DNA from: Chloroflexota bacterium | GTDB taxonomy: Bacteria; Chloroflexota; Anaerolineae; Promineifilales; Promineifilaceae | Assembly: GCA_024223125.1 (NCBI GenBank) | Contig: JAAEOP010001093.1 | Coordinates: 1-54,022, forward strand | DNA: 54,022 nt | Direction of reading: 5' to 3' | Part shown: piece after piece, positions 43,574 through 51,158 of the stretch | Layout: each line of letters starts with the position of its first letter | Position numbering within the stretch: the stretch's first letter is position 1 | Translations under genes and position numbers: made by a program | The notes under the pieces: generated by a model | Told to the model about the DNA's origin: nothing | Databases searched by the model: none | Seen by the model: the letters and a program-made list of their open reading frames with translations, nothing else

Positions 43574-44509
43574 ATGGTCACAATACAAGATAACTCCGTT
43601 CATTTGAAGTTTGCCCCTGGTAGTCTGGAAGCTCAAGTTGGGAATACACCTTTATTGCATTTGAAGCACACGGCCGTTGCCTACCACCTCCCTCCCACTA
43701 TCCAACTGTACGCCAAAGCGGAATGGTTTAATCCCAGCGGTTCGGTGAAGGATCGGGCTGCTTTGCACATTATTCGGACGGCCGAGGAAAACGGCCGTCT
43801 TTGGCCCGGCATGACCCTGCTCGATTCCACTTCTGGCAATATGGGCATTGCTTACGCTATGTTCGCTATGAGACGAGGGTACAAACTCAAGCTGGCGCTG
43901 CCGGAAAATGCCAGCGTCGAACGCATCGCTATTTTGCGCCAATATGGGGCTGATCTGGTTTTCTCAGATGGGAATAAAGGTTCCAATGGAGCGCTTGAAC
44001 TAGCCCGGCAAATGGCTGCGGCCGATCCCACCCTATTTTATGCCAACCAGTATGACAACCCGGCCAACTGGCAGGCATACTATCTGAGTATGGCTGCTGA
44101 AATCTGGCAGCAAACCGAGGGGCAACTGACCCATTTTGTGGCTGGAGTAGGGTCTGGCGGTACCTTTGTGGGCACGGCACGACGATTGCATGAACTATCG
44201 GCCACTGTCACTTGCACGGCCGTCCAACCAGCCACTGCCCATGAAGGCATCAAGGGGATGAAGCATATGCCCACGGCGATACGGCCGTTAATTTACGATG
44301 AAACGGTCGCCGACGTCCAGACCTCCATTACGGCCGACGAAGCCCGAACCATGATGCAAATTCTGGCCCAAAAAGAAGGTGTCTTGGTAGGGCCATCGGC
44401 CGCGGCGGCTGTGGCTGCGGCCGTAAACATCGCCCGCAACCTACCAAAAGGTCAAATCGTTACCGTCTTACCCGATAACGGATTAAAATACCTCAGCAAT
44501 CCGTTTTAG
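43574..44509 (+). CDS. Cysteine synthase / CysM-like PLP enzyme (paralogue 1)
   Basis: 311 aa, fold type II PLP enzyme making cysteine from O-acetylserine or O-phosphoserine. Substrate entry SLEAQVGNTPLLHL, PLP Lys in NPSGSVKDRAA, STSGNMGIAYA, phosphate loop GVGSGGTFVGTARRL, and LPDNGLKYLSNPF at the end. The second copy at 45800 shares the whole layout. ATG 43574 (MVTIQDNSVHLKF) is chosen because of the -10 box; a frame to 43532 exists. The neighbouring CysO/Mec/MoeZ-type genes suggest the sulfur donor could be a protein thiocarboxylate, as for Mycobacterium CysM. Confidence 0.9.
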   Translation: MVTIQDNSVHLKFAPGSLEAQVGNTPLLHLKHTAVAYHLPPTIQLYAKAEWFNPSGSVKDRAALHIIRTAEENGRLWPGMTLLDSTSGNMGIAYAMFAMRRGYKLKLALPENASVERIAILRQYGADLVFSDGNKGSNGALELARQMAAADPTLFYANQYDNPANWQAYYLSMAAEIWQQTEGQLTHFVAGVGSGGTFVGTARRLHELSATVTCTAVQPATAHEGIKGMKHMPTAIRPLIYDETVADVQTSITADEARTMMQILAQKEGVLVGPSAAAAVAAAVNIARNLPKGQIVTVLPDNGLKYLSNPF

Positions 44510-44539
44510 GATTGATCGCGAAACAATCTACATTACCAA

Positions 44540-44601
44540 GATTGGAGATTGGAGGTTGGAGATTGGGTTAATCTCCAATCTCTAATCCCTAATCTCCAAA
44601 C
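44540..44601. repeat. Word repeat with inverted halves (GATTGGAG / CTCCAATC)
   Basis: GATTGGAGATTGGAGGTTGG-type copies, then the inverse CTCCAATC/CTAATC/CTCCAA words; the two halves can pair. The same word recurs at 13288, 32915, 47951 and 53368. Confidence 0.85.
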
Positions 44602-44620
44602 AACGACTGAGGTCACTCCC

Positions 44621-45352
44621 ATGCTCAATTATCTGGAAACAACACCCCGCACCTGGCTGACAGCTCTTTGGGCACTGTGGGCTATTTTACTGTTTGGCGG
44701 CTTCATCTTTGGCTCGGCCGGTGAATCGCACCGAATGCCTACCTGGACGCGGCTGGCTTCCTCGGCCACGCTAGTTGCTGCGGGGTGGAGCTGGTTTTTG
44801 GTGGCTCCGGCCGACGATGTGAAATCATATGCCCTGTTTATTGCCCTGGGGATGACTCTGGGTTTTTTGGGTGATTTGATTTTGGCCGGAGCGCTGCCTG
44901 GCGGCCGTAACGTCATGGGCGGCATCATCTCCTTTGGCATTGGGCACATTTTTTATATTGTGGGGATTTTGCGGTTTGCCAACCAGACGGGGCTGGATGA
45001 TCCGGCCCGGCGTTGGGGAGCTTTGGCGATGTGGTTGGTTATTGCGGCCGTAGCCTGGTATCTCGTCGTATTTCGCGGTCAGGAGGCAACCGTACTGCAT
45101 TGGGCAGCGCTGCCTTACGCGCTGCTTTTAGCCAGCACCACCGGTTTTGCCACCGGATTGGCCTTGCAATCTTCACTATTTGTAGGATTGGCTGTGGGAG
45201 CTGCTTTGTTTTTGTTTAGCGATTTGGTTTTGGCCGGCGAGCTATTTAGCGGCTTGAAATTTCGCTTAATTGGCGATCTGATCTGGTTGACCTACGGACC
45301 GGGACAAATGCTGATTGTATATTCAATCGGCGCAGCTTTACGCTTTATCTGA
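44621..45352 (+). CDS. YhhN-family membrane protein (lysoplasmalogenase-like)
   Basis: 243 aa with 7-8 helices. YhhN signatures: ALGMTLGFLGDLILA (first Asp pair region), FGIGHIFYIVGILRFA and LFLFSDLVLAGELFSG. Animal TMEM86 members of the family cleave the vinyl-ether bond of lysoplasmalogens; bacterial role may be lipid turnover. Start 44621 (MLNYLETTPRTW) with GAGGT 9 nt upstream; a frame to 44549 is translated word-repeat and is rejected. Confidence 0.88.
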   Translation: MLNYLETTPRTWLTALWALWAILLFGGFIFGSAGESHRMPTWTRLASSATLVAAGWSWFLVAPADDVKSYALFIALGMTLGFLGDLILAGALPGGRNVMGGIISFGIGHIFYIVGILRFANQTGLDDPARRWGALAMWLVIAAVAWYLVVFRGQEATVLHWAALPYALLLASTTGFATGLALQSSLFVGLAVGAALFLFSDLVLAGELFSGLKFRLIGDLIWLTYGPGQMLIVYSIGAALRFI

Positions 45353-45409
45353 AGAAATCGGATTTTTGTAACCAGAGACGATGTTCTACCAGAGAAAAAT
45401 CCGATTTCT
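45353..45409. repeat. Inverted repeat AGAAATCGGATTTTT, probable terminator
   Basis: 15-bp arms (45353-45367 and 45395-45409) directly after the YhhN stop. The same stem word occurs as a tighter hairpin at 53830-53858. Confidence 0.85.
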
Positions 45410-45477
45410 GGCCTGATAATCACACTCACTGTAAGAATGCCCAAAGTTAGGGCGTCAATTTTCTACAGATTGTTGGC

Positions 45478-45505
45478 TTGACACATGATACGGCGTTGTT
45501 ATACT
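45478..45505 (+). promoter_or_regulatory. Promoter TTGACA-16-TATACT
   Basis: Near-consensus sigma-70-type promoter: TTGACA (45478-45483), 16-nt spacer, TATACT (45500-45505), pointing at the second cysteine synthase but 295 bp before its ATG, so a long 5' leader is predicted. Confidence 0.7.
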
Positions 45506-45511
45506 GAAAAA

Positions 45512-45799
45512 CGTAACTGACTTGTATATTGAGGTACGATGTACTTTTTTTGTTAAGTGCGTCGCATCTAAATAATTCCGATTCAAACAAAAAAAGGCTT
45601 CATGAAATGATTAGACAATATTGCAGGTGTATTGAGCGAGGGTGTTAGCTGTCGTTCAAGCCTGATGTTTTAGCAAAATGTGAAATGGCAGCAGCTACCC
45701 TCGCGGTGCAACGATTGAGTTGTTCTCGCGCATTCCTTTGTGGTTGCGGTCGTTTTTTATTTCTAATCCCGTTAAGATTATCAGGAAAATCTGCAAATT
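45512..45799 (+). ncRNA. Candidate structured 5' leader of second cysteine synthase
   Basis: No coding frame convincing. A long stem can form: GCGAGGGT + AGCTG (45636-45651) with CAGCT + ACCCTCGC (45692-45704), followed by a small CAAC/GTTG hairpin and a T-rich tract (GTCGTTTTTTATTT, about 45748-45762). Earlier, GATG / GCATC words flank a T7 tract near 45539-45571. It lacks the T-box sequence TGGNACCGCG and the SAM-I core. A regulatory leader or the end of a mobile element are both possible. Confidence 0.35.
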
Positions 45800-46771
45800 A
45801 TGTTGTCAACAATTTCATATCCCTCCCCCACTGTTTTTTCAGATATTTTGCCCCACAGCCTGGAAGCTCAGGTAGGCAATACTCCCTTGCTGCGGCTGCG
45901 GAAAACGGCCGTTACCCACCAACTCTCTCCCACTGTTGAAATTTACGCCAAAGCAGAATGGTTTAACCCCGGTAGTTCCGTCAAAGCTCGCGCCGCTCTA
46001 AATATTATTCATACGGCCGAGCGAGAAGGGTTGTTACAACCAGGCATGACATTACTGGATTCTACATCTGGTAACATGGGCATCGCTTACGCTCTGTTGG
46101 GCGCTGCGCGAAGCTACCAAGTGAAGCTGACACTGCCCAGCAATGCCAGCCGGGAACGAATCGCTGTTTTGCAGGCGTATGGCGCAGAGCTAATCTTCAC
46201 AGATCCGCTGGAAGGTTCTGATGGGGCCATCATCGAGGCACGGCGTATCGCGGCCGCCGACACTTCCGTTTACTATGCCAATCAGTACAATAATGAAGCT
46301 AACTGGCAAGCCCATTACAAAACGACAGCTAACGAAATTTGGTCGCAGACAGACGGCCGTGTTACCCATTTTGTGGCCGGTTTGGGAACCAGTGGCACGT
46401 TTACAGGCACAACCCGTCGCCTGAAGGAACTGAATCCCGACATACACTCCACTTCCATGCAGCCCGATTCTCCCTTTAATGGGTTGGAAGGACTTAAGCA
46501 TATGGAATCGGCCATCAAGCCAGGGATTTATGACGAGACATTGGCGGATGGAGAAACGGCCGTGAAAACGGAGGCTGCGTACCAGATGGCCCGTTATTTG
46601 GCCCGTGAAGAAGGTTTGTTTGTGGGTGTGTCCGCGGCCGCGGCCGTGGTGGCCTCTTTACAAGTAGGGTGCGAAATAAACAAAGGCGTTATCGTCACCA
46701 TACTGCCAGACAGCGGCATGAAATACCTGAGCGACCCCTTCTGGACAAAAGATTGGAGTGGGAGGGGGTAA
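45800..46771 (+). CDS. Cysteine synthase / CysM-like PLP enzyme (paralogue 2)
   Basis: 323 aa. Same motifs as the gene at 43574: SLEAQVGNTPLLRL, STSGNMGIAYA, GLGTSGTFTGTTRRL, LPDSGMKYLSDPF. The PLP-Lys segment is NPGSSVKARAAL, so the Asp after the Lys is Ala and the Gly-Ser order is changed; a different sulfur acceptor or donor is possible. Tandem paralogues arranged around the YhhN gene suggest an old duplication. The ATG at 45800 has AGGA 13 nt upstream (AGGAAAATCTGCAAATT). Confidence 0.9.
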   Translation: MLSTISYPSPTVFSDILPHSLEAQVGNTPLLRLRKTAVTHQLSPTVEIYAKAEWFNPGSSVKARAALNIIHTAEREGLLQPGMTLLDSTSGNMGIAYALLGAARSYQVKLTLPSNASRERIAVLQAYGAELIFTDPLEGSDGAIIEARRIAAADTSVYYANQYNNEANWQAHYKTTANEIWSQTDGRVTHFVAGLGTSGTFTGTTRRLKELNPDIHSTSMQPDSPFNGLEGLKHMESAIKPGIYDETLADGETAVKTEAAYQMARYLAREEGLFVGVSAAAAVVASLQVGCEINKGVIVTILPDSGMKYLSDPFWTKDWSGRG

Positions 46772-46852
46772 GATGATACAGAGTATCACTTGCCAACTTG
46801 CCACTTGCCACTTTCCTTGATAAGATTGCGATTATCAATCAAATACACGTTG

Positions 46853-46975
46853 CTATCTTATCAAGAGAGGTTGAGGGACCGGCCCGATGACACCTCAGCA
46901 ACCGCCAATAATTTATTGGAAATGGTGCTAACTCCGGCAGGCAGATAAACAATCTGGCCTGGAAGATGAGAGAAG
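46853..46975 (+). ncRNA. SAM-I (S-box) riboswitch
   Basis: The conserved core is present in order: AGAGAGGTTGAGGGACC, GGCCCGATGA, CACCTCAGCAACC, then GGTGCTAACTCC and GGCAGGCAGA, with P1 arms CTATCTTATC and GATGAGAG. It binds S-adenosylmethionine and normally switches off sulfur/methionine genes by termination. The spacer upstream (46772-46852) holds TTGCCAACTTGCC word repeats. Controlled genes are those at 47228-49211. Confidence 0.95.
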
Positions 46976-46994
46976 GGATTATCACGCGAACAAG

Positions 46995-47028
46995 CGCCTT
47001 CCTCATCACAGGAAGGCGTTTTTATTTT
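46995..47028 (+). terminator. Riboswitch expression-platform terminator
   Basis: Stem CGCCTTCC / GGAAGGCG (46995-47002, 47011-47018), 8-nt loop, then TTTTTATTTT. Placed right after the SAM-I aptamer, so binding of SAM should allow it to form and stop transcription before the JAMM gene. Confidence 0.9.
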
Positions 47029-47122
47029 ATGCCGATAACATCTTTACACAAAGAGATCGTTCGTTATTAACTTGTGACTATACAGGTCATTCCCCCACCT
47101 TCGTGAGGGCAGGCTCTGCGAA

Positions 47123-47217
47123 GTAACCATTCAGGTGCCCGGCACTTCATTACCAAGTCTATTGGAGTAGCACACTCGTTTATAAGTGCCGGGCACCTTG
47201 GGGGAGTGAATGGTTAC
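47123..47217. repeat. 95-bp MITE-like palindrome, copy 1
   Basis: Terminal inverted repeats GTAACCATTCA / TGAATGGTTAC and inner arms AGGTGCCCGGCACTT / AAGTGCCGGGCACCT. Nearly identical, in reverse orientation, to 50988-51082. It occupies the leader between riboswitch terminator and JAMM gene, ending 10 bp before the ATG. Confidence 0.95.
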
Positions 47218-47227
47218 GATTTAAGAT

Positions 47228-47662
47228 ATGTTGAAACTAAACGAAGAATTACACAACAAGATTAAAACGCATGGAGCGGCGTCGTACCCCTTTGAAGGCT
47301 GCGGGCTGCTGTTGGGACAGGTAGAAAATGGTCACAATATCGTCATGGATATTCGGCCAATGGAGAATGTGTGGCCGGTGGAAGCAGAAAAGCCAGTTCG
47401 CTTTTTGATTGACCCAAAAGCGTGGCAGCAAGCTGAACTGGAAGCAATGATGAACGGTCTGGATGTCCTCGGTGTTTTCCACAGCCACCCGGATGATGTA
47501 CCCGTGGCCTCGCCGCGAGACCTGGCCTGGGCTAGTTGGCCCGGCTATTCCTACCTGATTACACAAGTTTTAGAAGGCCGGCCAACATTCAGCCGCTCGT
47601 GGCAGTTGAAGGCTGACCGGTCTGGATTTAATGAAGAAGTTATTGAAACGATTAAAATATAA
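47228..47662 (+). CDS. JAMM/MPN+ metallopeptidase (M67, Mec-like)
   Basis: 144 aa. Active-site Glu in FEGCGLLLG and zinc motif HSHPDDVPVASPRD (H-x-H-x7-S-x2-D). Bacterial members next to a MoaD/ThiS carrier release the sulfur-loaded amino acid from the carrier's C-terminal Gly (Mec with CysO in Mycobacterium; HcyD in Wolinella). No Shine-Dalgarno; the MITE end sits 10 bp upstream, so the original leader may have been replaced. First gene after the SAM riboswitch; 13 nt before the carrier gene. Confidence 0.92.
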   Translation: MLKLNEELHNKIKTHGAASYPFEGCGLLLGQVENGHNIVMDIRPMENVWPVEAEKPVRFLIDPKAWQQAELEAMMNGLDVLGVFHSHPDDVPVASPRDLAWASWPGYSYLITQVLEGRPTFSRSWQLKADRSGFNEEVIETIKI

Positions 47663-47675
47663 GGAGATCTTACAC

Positions 47676-47945
47676 ATGACAACCATTCGTATTCCAACCC
47701 CGTTACGGCCGTATACCGGCAATAACGCTCAGGTTTCTGTCTCTGGCGGCACGGTCAGAGCAGCCCTAAGCAATCTGACGGAGCAGCATCCCGATTTGCG
47801 CCAACACCTTTTTGAAGATGACGAACTGCGTAGTTTTGTCAATATTTACCTGAACCAGGAAGATGTCCGTTATCTGGATGGGGCAGAGACAGAAGTTAGT
47901 GAAAATGATACGTTGATGATTATTCCTTCGATTGCTGGAGGGTAA
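47676..47945 (+). CDS. MoaD/ThiS-like sulfur carrier protein (CysO-type)
   Basis: 89 aa beta-grasp protein ending IPSIAGG; the C-terminal Gly-Gly is the site of adenylation and thiocarboxylate formation. Central pattern AALSNLTEQHPDLRQHLFED and NIYLNQEDVRYLDGAETE matches CysO/MoaD. AAGGAG lies 10 nt before the ATG at 47676. Between its peptidase and its activating enzyme, in the order peptidase-carrier-activase. Confidence 0.93.
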   Translation: MTTIRIPTPLRPYTGNNAQVSVSGGTVRAALSNLTEQHPDLRQHLFEDDELRSFVNIYLNQEDVRYLDGAETEVSENDTLMIIPSIAGG

Positions 47946-48002
47946 TTGGGGTATTGGAGATTCAATCTCTTAATCTCCAATCTCAAAAAAATGGAGTAAA
48001 CA

Positions 48003-49211
48003 ATGAATACAACAACCCTTATAGACCCGGCAGCGATGGCCAATGTCACCCTGTCACATGAAGAAGTTCAACGGTACAGCCGTCATCTGATTATGCCTGA
48101 AGTGGGTATGGCCGGGCAAAAGAAACTGAAGGCGGCTAAGGTTTTATTGATTGGCGCTGGCGGGCTGGGGTCGCCCCTGGCTATGTATCTGGCGGCCGCT
48201 GGCATCGGCCGTATTGGGCTGGTAGATTATGACATCGTAGATTACACTAATTTGCAACGCCAGATTATTCATGGCACAAAAGATGTCGGCCGTCCCAAAT
48301 TAGCCAGCGCCAAAGAGCGGATATTAGACATTAACCCCCACACACAAGTGGATACGTATGAAGTACCTCTCAACTCTGAAAATGCGCTGGAGTTGTTTGC
48401 CCCATATGACATCATCATTGACGGCACAGACAACTTCCCCACCCGCTACCTGACCAATGATGCTTGTGTGCTTTTGGGCAAACCAAACGTGTACGGCAGC
48501 ATTTTCCGCTTTGAGGGGCAAGCCTCTGTTTTTTACGCCAAAGAAGGACCGTGCTATCGTTGTCTTTTCCCAGAACCGCCGCCGCCTGGTTTGGTTCCCA
48601 GCTGTGCCGAAGGCGGCGTACTGGGTGTTTTGCCAGGCACAATTGGCGCGATTCAGGCCACGGAAGCGGTCAAACTTATTTTGGGGAATGGGACGTCATT
48701 GATCGGCCGTTTGCTGCTGTATGACGCCTTGAATATGGAATTTGATCAGGTACGCCTGCGTAAAAATCCCCACTGCCCCATTTGCGGTGACAATCCAACC
48801 TTAACGGAACTGATTGATTATGAACAGTTCTGCGGAATGCCGGCCCATGATCACAGTTTGTATGTGACCAGTGAAAATGGAGACGCCGTACCGCAAATTA
48901 GCCCCAAAGAGTTGAAGACCCGGTTGGATGCCGGTGAAAACCTGTTTATTCTGGATGTGCGTGAACCGGTCGAATGGGAAATTTCCAATCTAGAACCATT
49001 GGGAGCGATTTTGATTCCTCAGGGACAGGTTGTGGAGCGCATGAATGAGCTAGACACCTCCCGCGAGATGGTAGTGCAGTGTCGCACCGGCGTCCGCAGC
49101 GCTACTATCATTCGGGAACTGCGTCAACATGGCTTCAAGAAGATGGTGAATCTGGACGGCGGCATCAACCGCTGGGCCAAAGAAGTTGATCCTTCTATAC
49201 CGATGTATTGA
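48003..49211 (+). CDS. moeZ: MoeZ/ThiF-like adenylyltransferase with rhodanese domain
   Basis: 402 aa. E1-like half: LIGAGGLGSPLAMYLAAAGI (ATP), NLQRQIIHGT, DGTDNFPTRYL, Cys in PSCAEGGVLG, zinc pairs CYRC and CPIC. Rhodanese half from about residue 290, active Cys in QCRTGVRS, so it can both adenylate the carrier's C-terminus and hand it persulfide sulfur. Together with the carrier and JAMM protein it forms a protein-thiocarboxylate sulfur-transfer set. GGAG lies 7 nt before the ATG. Confidence 0.95.
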   Translation: MNTTTLIDPAAMANVTLSHEEVQRYSRHLIMPEVGMAGQKKLKAAKVLLIGAGGLGSPLAMYLAAAGIGRIGLVDYDIVDYTNLQRQIIHGTKDVGRPKLASAKERILDINPHTQVDTYEVPLNSENALELFAPYDIIIDGTDNFPTRYLTNDACVLLGKPNVYGSIFRFEGQASVFYAKEGPCYRCLFPEPPPPGLVPSCAEGGVLGVLPGTIGAIQATEAVKLILGNGTSLIGRLLLYDALNMEFDQVRLRKNPHCPICGDNPTLTELIDYEQFCGMPAHDHSLYVTSENGDAVPQISPKELKTRLDAGENLFILDVREPVEWEISNLEPLGAILIPQGQVVERMNELDTSREMVVQCRTGVRSATIIRELRQHGFKKMVNLDGGINRWAKEVDPSIPMY

Positions 49212-49330
49212 TGAAACAGCGAACCGCCCGGAGGTTTTCTTGTAGACAGAACGCAAACACAGAAATATAATTCAAACATAAACTTGAAAAGATGATCCCT
49301 TAGCCACTATTGGTTTGGGTCTGAGTAAAG

Positions 49331-49357
49331 CCTGATCGCCTTCGGTCAGGTTTTTTT
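49331..49357 (+). terminator. Rho-independent terminator
   Basis: CCTGATCG / CGGTCAGG stem (one G-T pair), CCTT loop, T7 tract. It closes the sulfur-transfer operon. Word repeats (GGTGGATTGTGAATGG / ATCCACTG) follow up to 49435. Confidence 0.9.
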
Positions 49358-49449
49358 ACTACTATGTTGCTGGTGGACGGTGGATTGTGAATGGTTACAA
49401 GCCAATAATCACCATCTACAATCCACTGTTTACACAAGGAGTAATATCA

Positions 49450-50643
49450 ATGAAAAGTGAGCAATTTATTGAATTGGATGAAACATACAGCGCCCACATT
49501 TATCATCCGTTGGATGTGGTGGTGGAAAAGGCCGACGGGGTTTGGGTGACAGATGTAGACGGCCGTAAATACCTGGACTGTTTAAGCGCCTATTCGGCCG
49601 TGAACCAGGGACATTGCCATCCCAAAATCATGTCTGCCGCGGCCGCCCAAATGCACCGCGTCACCCTCACTTCCCGCGCTTTCCGCAATGACCAGATGGG
49701 GCCATTTCTCAAGGAATTGTGCGAGTTGACGGAATATGAGATGGCTCTGCCAATGAATACGGGAGCGGAAGCGGTGGAAACGGCCGTCAAAGCAGCCCGT
49801 AAATGGGGCTATGAAGTCAAAGGTGTGCCCGATGGCCAGGCGGAAATAATTGTGTGCCAGGGGAATTTTCACGGCCGTACTACTACCATCGTTGGCTTCT
49901 CTGGCGAAGAGAGTTACAAACATCATTTTGGCCCCTTCACCCCCGGTTTCAAAATGATTCCCTACGGTGATGTAGACGCCCTTAAAGCGGCCGTCACACC
50001 CAACACAGTTGCCTTTTTGATGGAACCAATTCAGGGTGAAGGTGGGGTTATCATTCCTCCAAATGGTTTTATTAAAGCAGCTTATAATGTTTGCCAAGTG
50101 CAGAATGTTCTCTTTGTGGCCGATGAAATTCAGACTGGTTTCGGTCGCACCGGCAAACTGTTTGCCTGCCAACACGAAGGCGTCAAAGCTGACATCACCA
50201 TTATTGGCAAGGCGCTGAGTGGGGGGTTCTATCCAGTATCGGCCGTGTTGGCTGACAAACCTGTTTTGGGACTGTTCCACCCTGGCGACCACGGCAGCAC
50301 CTTTGGCGGCAATCCATTGGGGGCGGCCGTTGCCCGCGCCGCTCTTAGTGTCCTGGTGGAAGAGGAAATGGTACAGCGATCAGATGAATTGGGGGCTTAT
50401 TTCAAAGGCCGCCTGGAACGGATTGAAAGTGATCACATAAAAGAAGTGCGCGGCAAGGGGTTGTTCATCGGCGTAGAACTACACACAAAGGCCAGACGCT
50501 TTTGTGAAGCGCTGCAAGATCGGGGCATCCTGTGCAAAGAAACACACGAAAACGTCATCCGCTTTGCCCCCCCCCTCGTTATCACTAAAGAAGAGATTGA
50601 TTGGGCCTTAGACCATATTGAGCCGGTGTTGATGGTGGCGTAG
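49450..50643 (+). CDS. rocD: Ornithine--oxo-acid aminotransferase
   Basis: 397 aa class III PLP aminotransferase, converting ornithine to glutamate semialdehyde in arginine/proline exchange. [65 protein letters not shown] and PLP Lys in [16 protein letters not shown] are all typical of OAT. Start 49450 ([16 protein letters not shown]) has AAGGAG 9 nt upstream; the in-frame extension to 49387 is repeat DNA. Confidence 0.95.
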   Translation: MKSEQFIELDETYSAHIYHPLDVVVEKADGVWVTDVDGRKYLDCLSAYSAVNQGHCHPKIMSAAAAQMHRVTLTSRAFRNDQMGPFLKELCELTEYEMALPMNTGAEAVETAVKAARKWGYEVKGVPDGQAEIIVCQGNFHGRTTTIVGFSGEESYKHHFGPFTPGFKMIPYGDVDALKAAVTPNTVAFLMEPIQGEGGVIIPPNGFIKAAYNVCQVQNVLFVADEIQTGFGRTGKLFACQHEGVKADITIIGKALSGGFYPVSAVLADKPVLGLFHPGDHGSTFGGNPLGAAVARAALSVLVEEEMVQRSDELGAYFKGRLERIESDHIKEVRGKGLFIGVELHTKARRFCEALQDRGILCKETHENVIRFAPPLVITKEEIDWALDHIEPVLMVA

Positions 50644-50661
50644 GGAGTTGCAAGTCCTGAT

Positions 50662-50949
50662 ATGAACAAATTTCCAATTCTTGAGTTTGATCCTGATCCG
50701 CAGGCTATTTTGCAGCCAGAGAAGTTGTTGGCGCCTATAGACATTTCCCGACACTGTGGTTGTGCTTTTTTGATGGAAGCGGCCGCATTTTTTGCCGTAG
50801 CCCAATTTCGCAACTTACACTTCGGCCAGATTTTGTACGGCGGTGATGACCTGACCGGCGACGAATGGGACAATCGTGGCTGGCAGAAGCTGACCTCCAC
50901 CCGCGATAAGTTGTTCCGTTTGGCGGCCGAAGCTGTTCTCAAATTGTAA
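50662..50949 (+). pseudogene. Nucleoside phosphorylase-like gene with large in-frame internal deletion
   Basis: The 95 codons are the two ends of a phosphorylase-like protein of usual length about 250: N-terminus FPILEFDPDPQAILQPEKLL and C-terminus MEAAAFFAVAQFRNLHFGQI / LYGGDDLTGDEWD / KLFRLAAEAVL. The middle with the phosphate and base sites is missing, and the joint preserves frame. GGGAG precedes the ATG, so a short product may still be made, but it cannot be an active phosphorylase. Confidence 0.75.
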
Positions 50950-50987
50950 ACCGGATAGATACACAGATATGAATCATCTCCTAAAAG

Positions 50988-51082
50988 GTAATCATTCACT
51001 CCCCCAAGGTGCCCGGCACTTATAAACGAGTGTGCTACTCCAGTAGATTTGGTAATGAAGTGCCGGGCACCTGAATGGTTAT
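50988..51082. repeat. 95-bp MITE-like palindrome, copy 2 (inverted relative to copy 1)
   Basis: Reverse complement of 47123-47217 with only a few differences, same terminal and inner arms. It lies in the spacer between the deleted phosphorylase and the sugar dehydrogenase gene. No transposase in the window. Confidence 0.95.
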
Positions 51083-51158
51083 CCAAAAGAGATGAATTTC
51101 TCTCGAATTTTGATACAGTAGGGCTGTTTTATTGAACAAACGGAGCATCCAATATCTC

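Noticed and set aside
45512..45799. T-box leader for cysteine synthase
   Set aside because: No TGGNACCGCG sequence, and the stem positions do not fit; kept only as an unclassified structured leader.
47077..47122. Third copy of the 6866-6957 palindrome
   Set aside because: Only the end word GTGACTATACAG is shared; the rest does not align, so I list it only as a hint.
49387..49449. Extended start of ornithine aminotransferase
   Set aside because: The extra 21 codons lie in a word-repeat spacer; AAGGAG is correctly placed for 49450.
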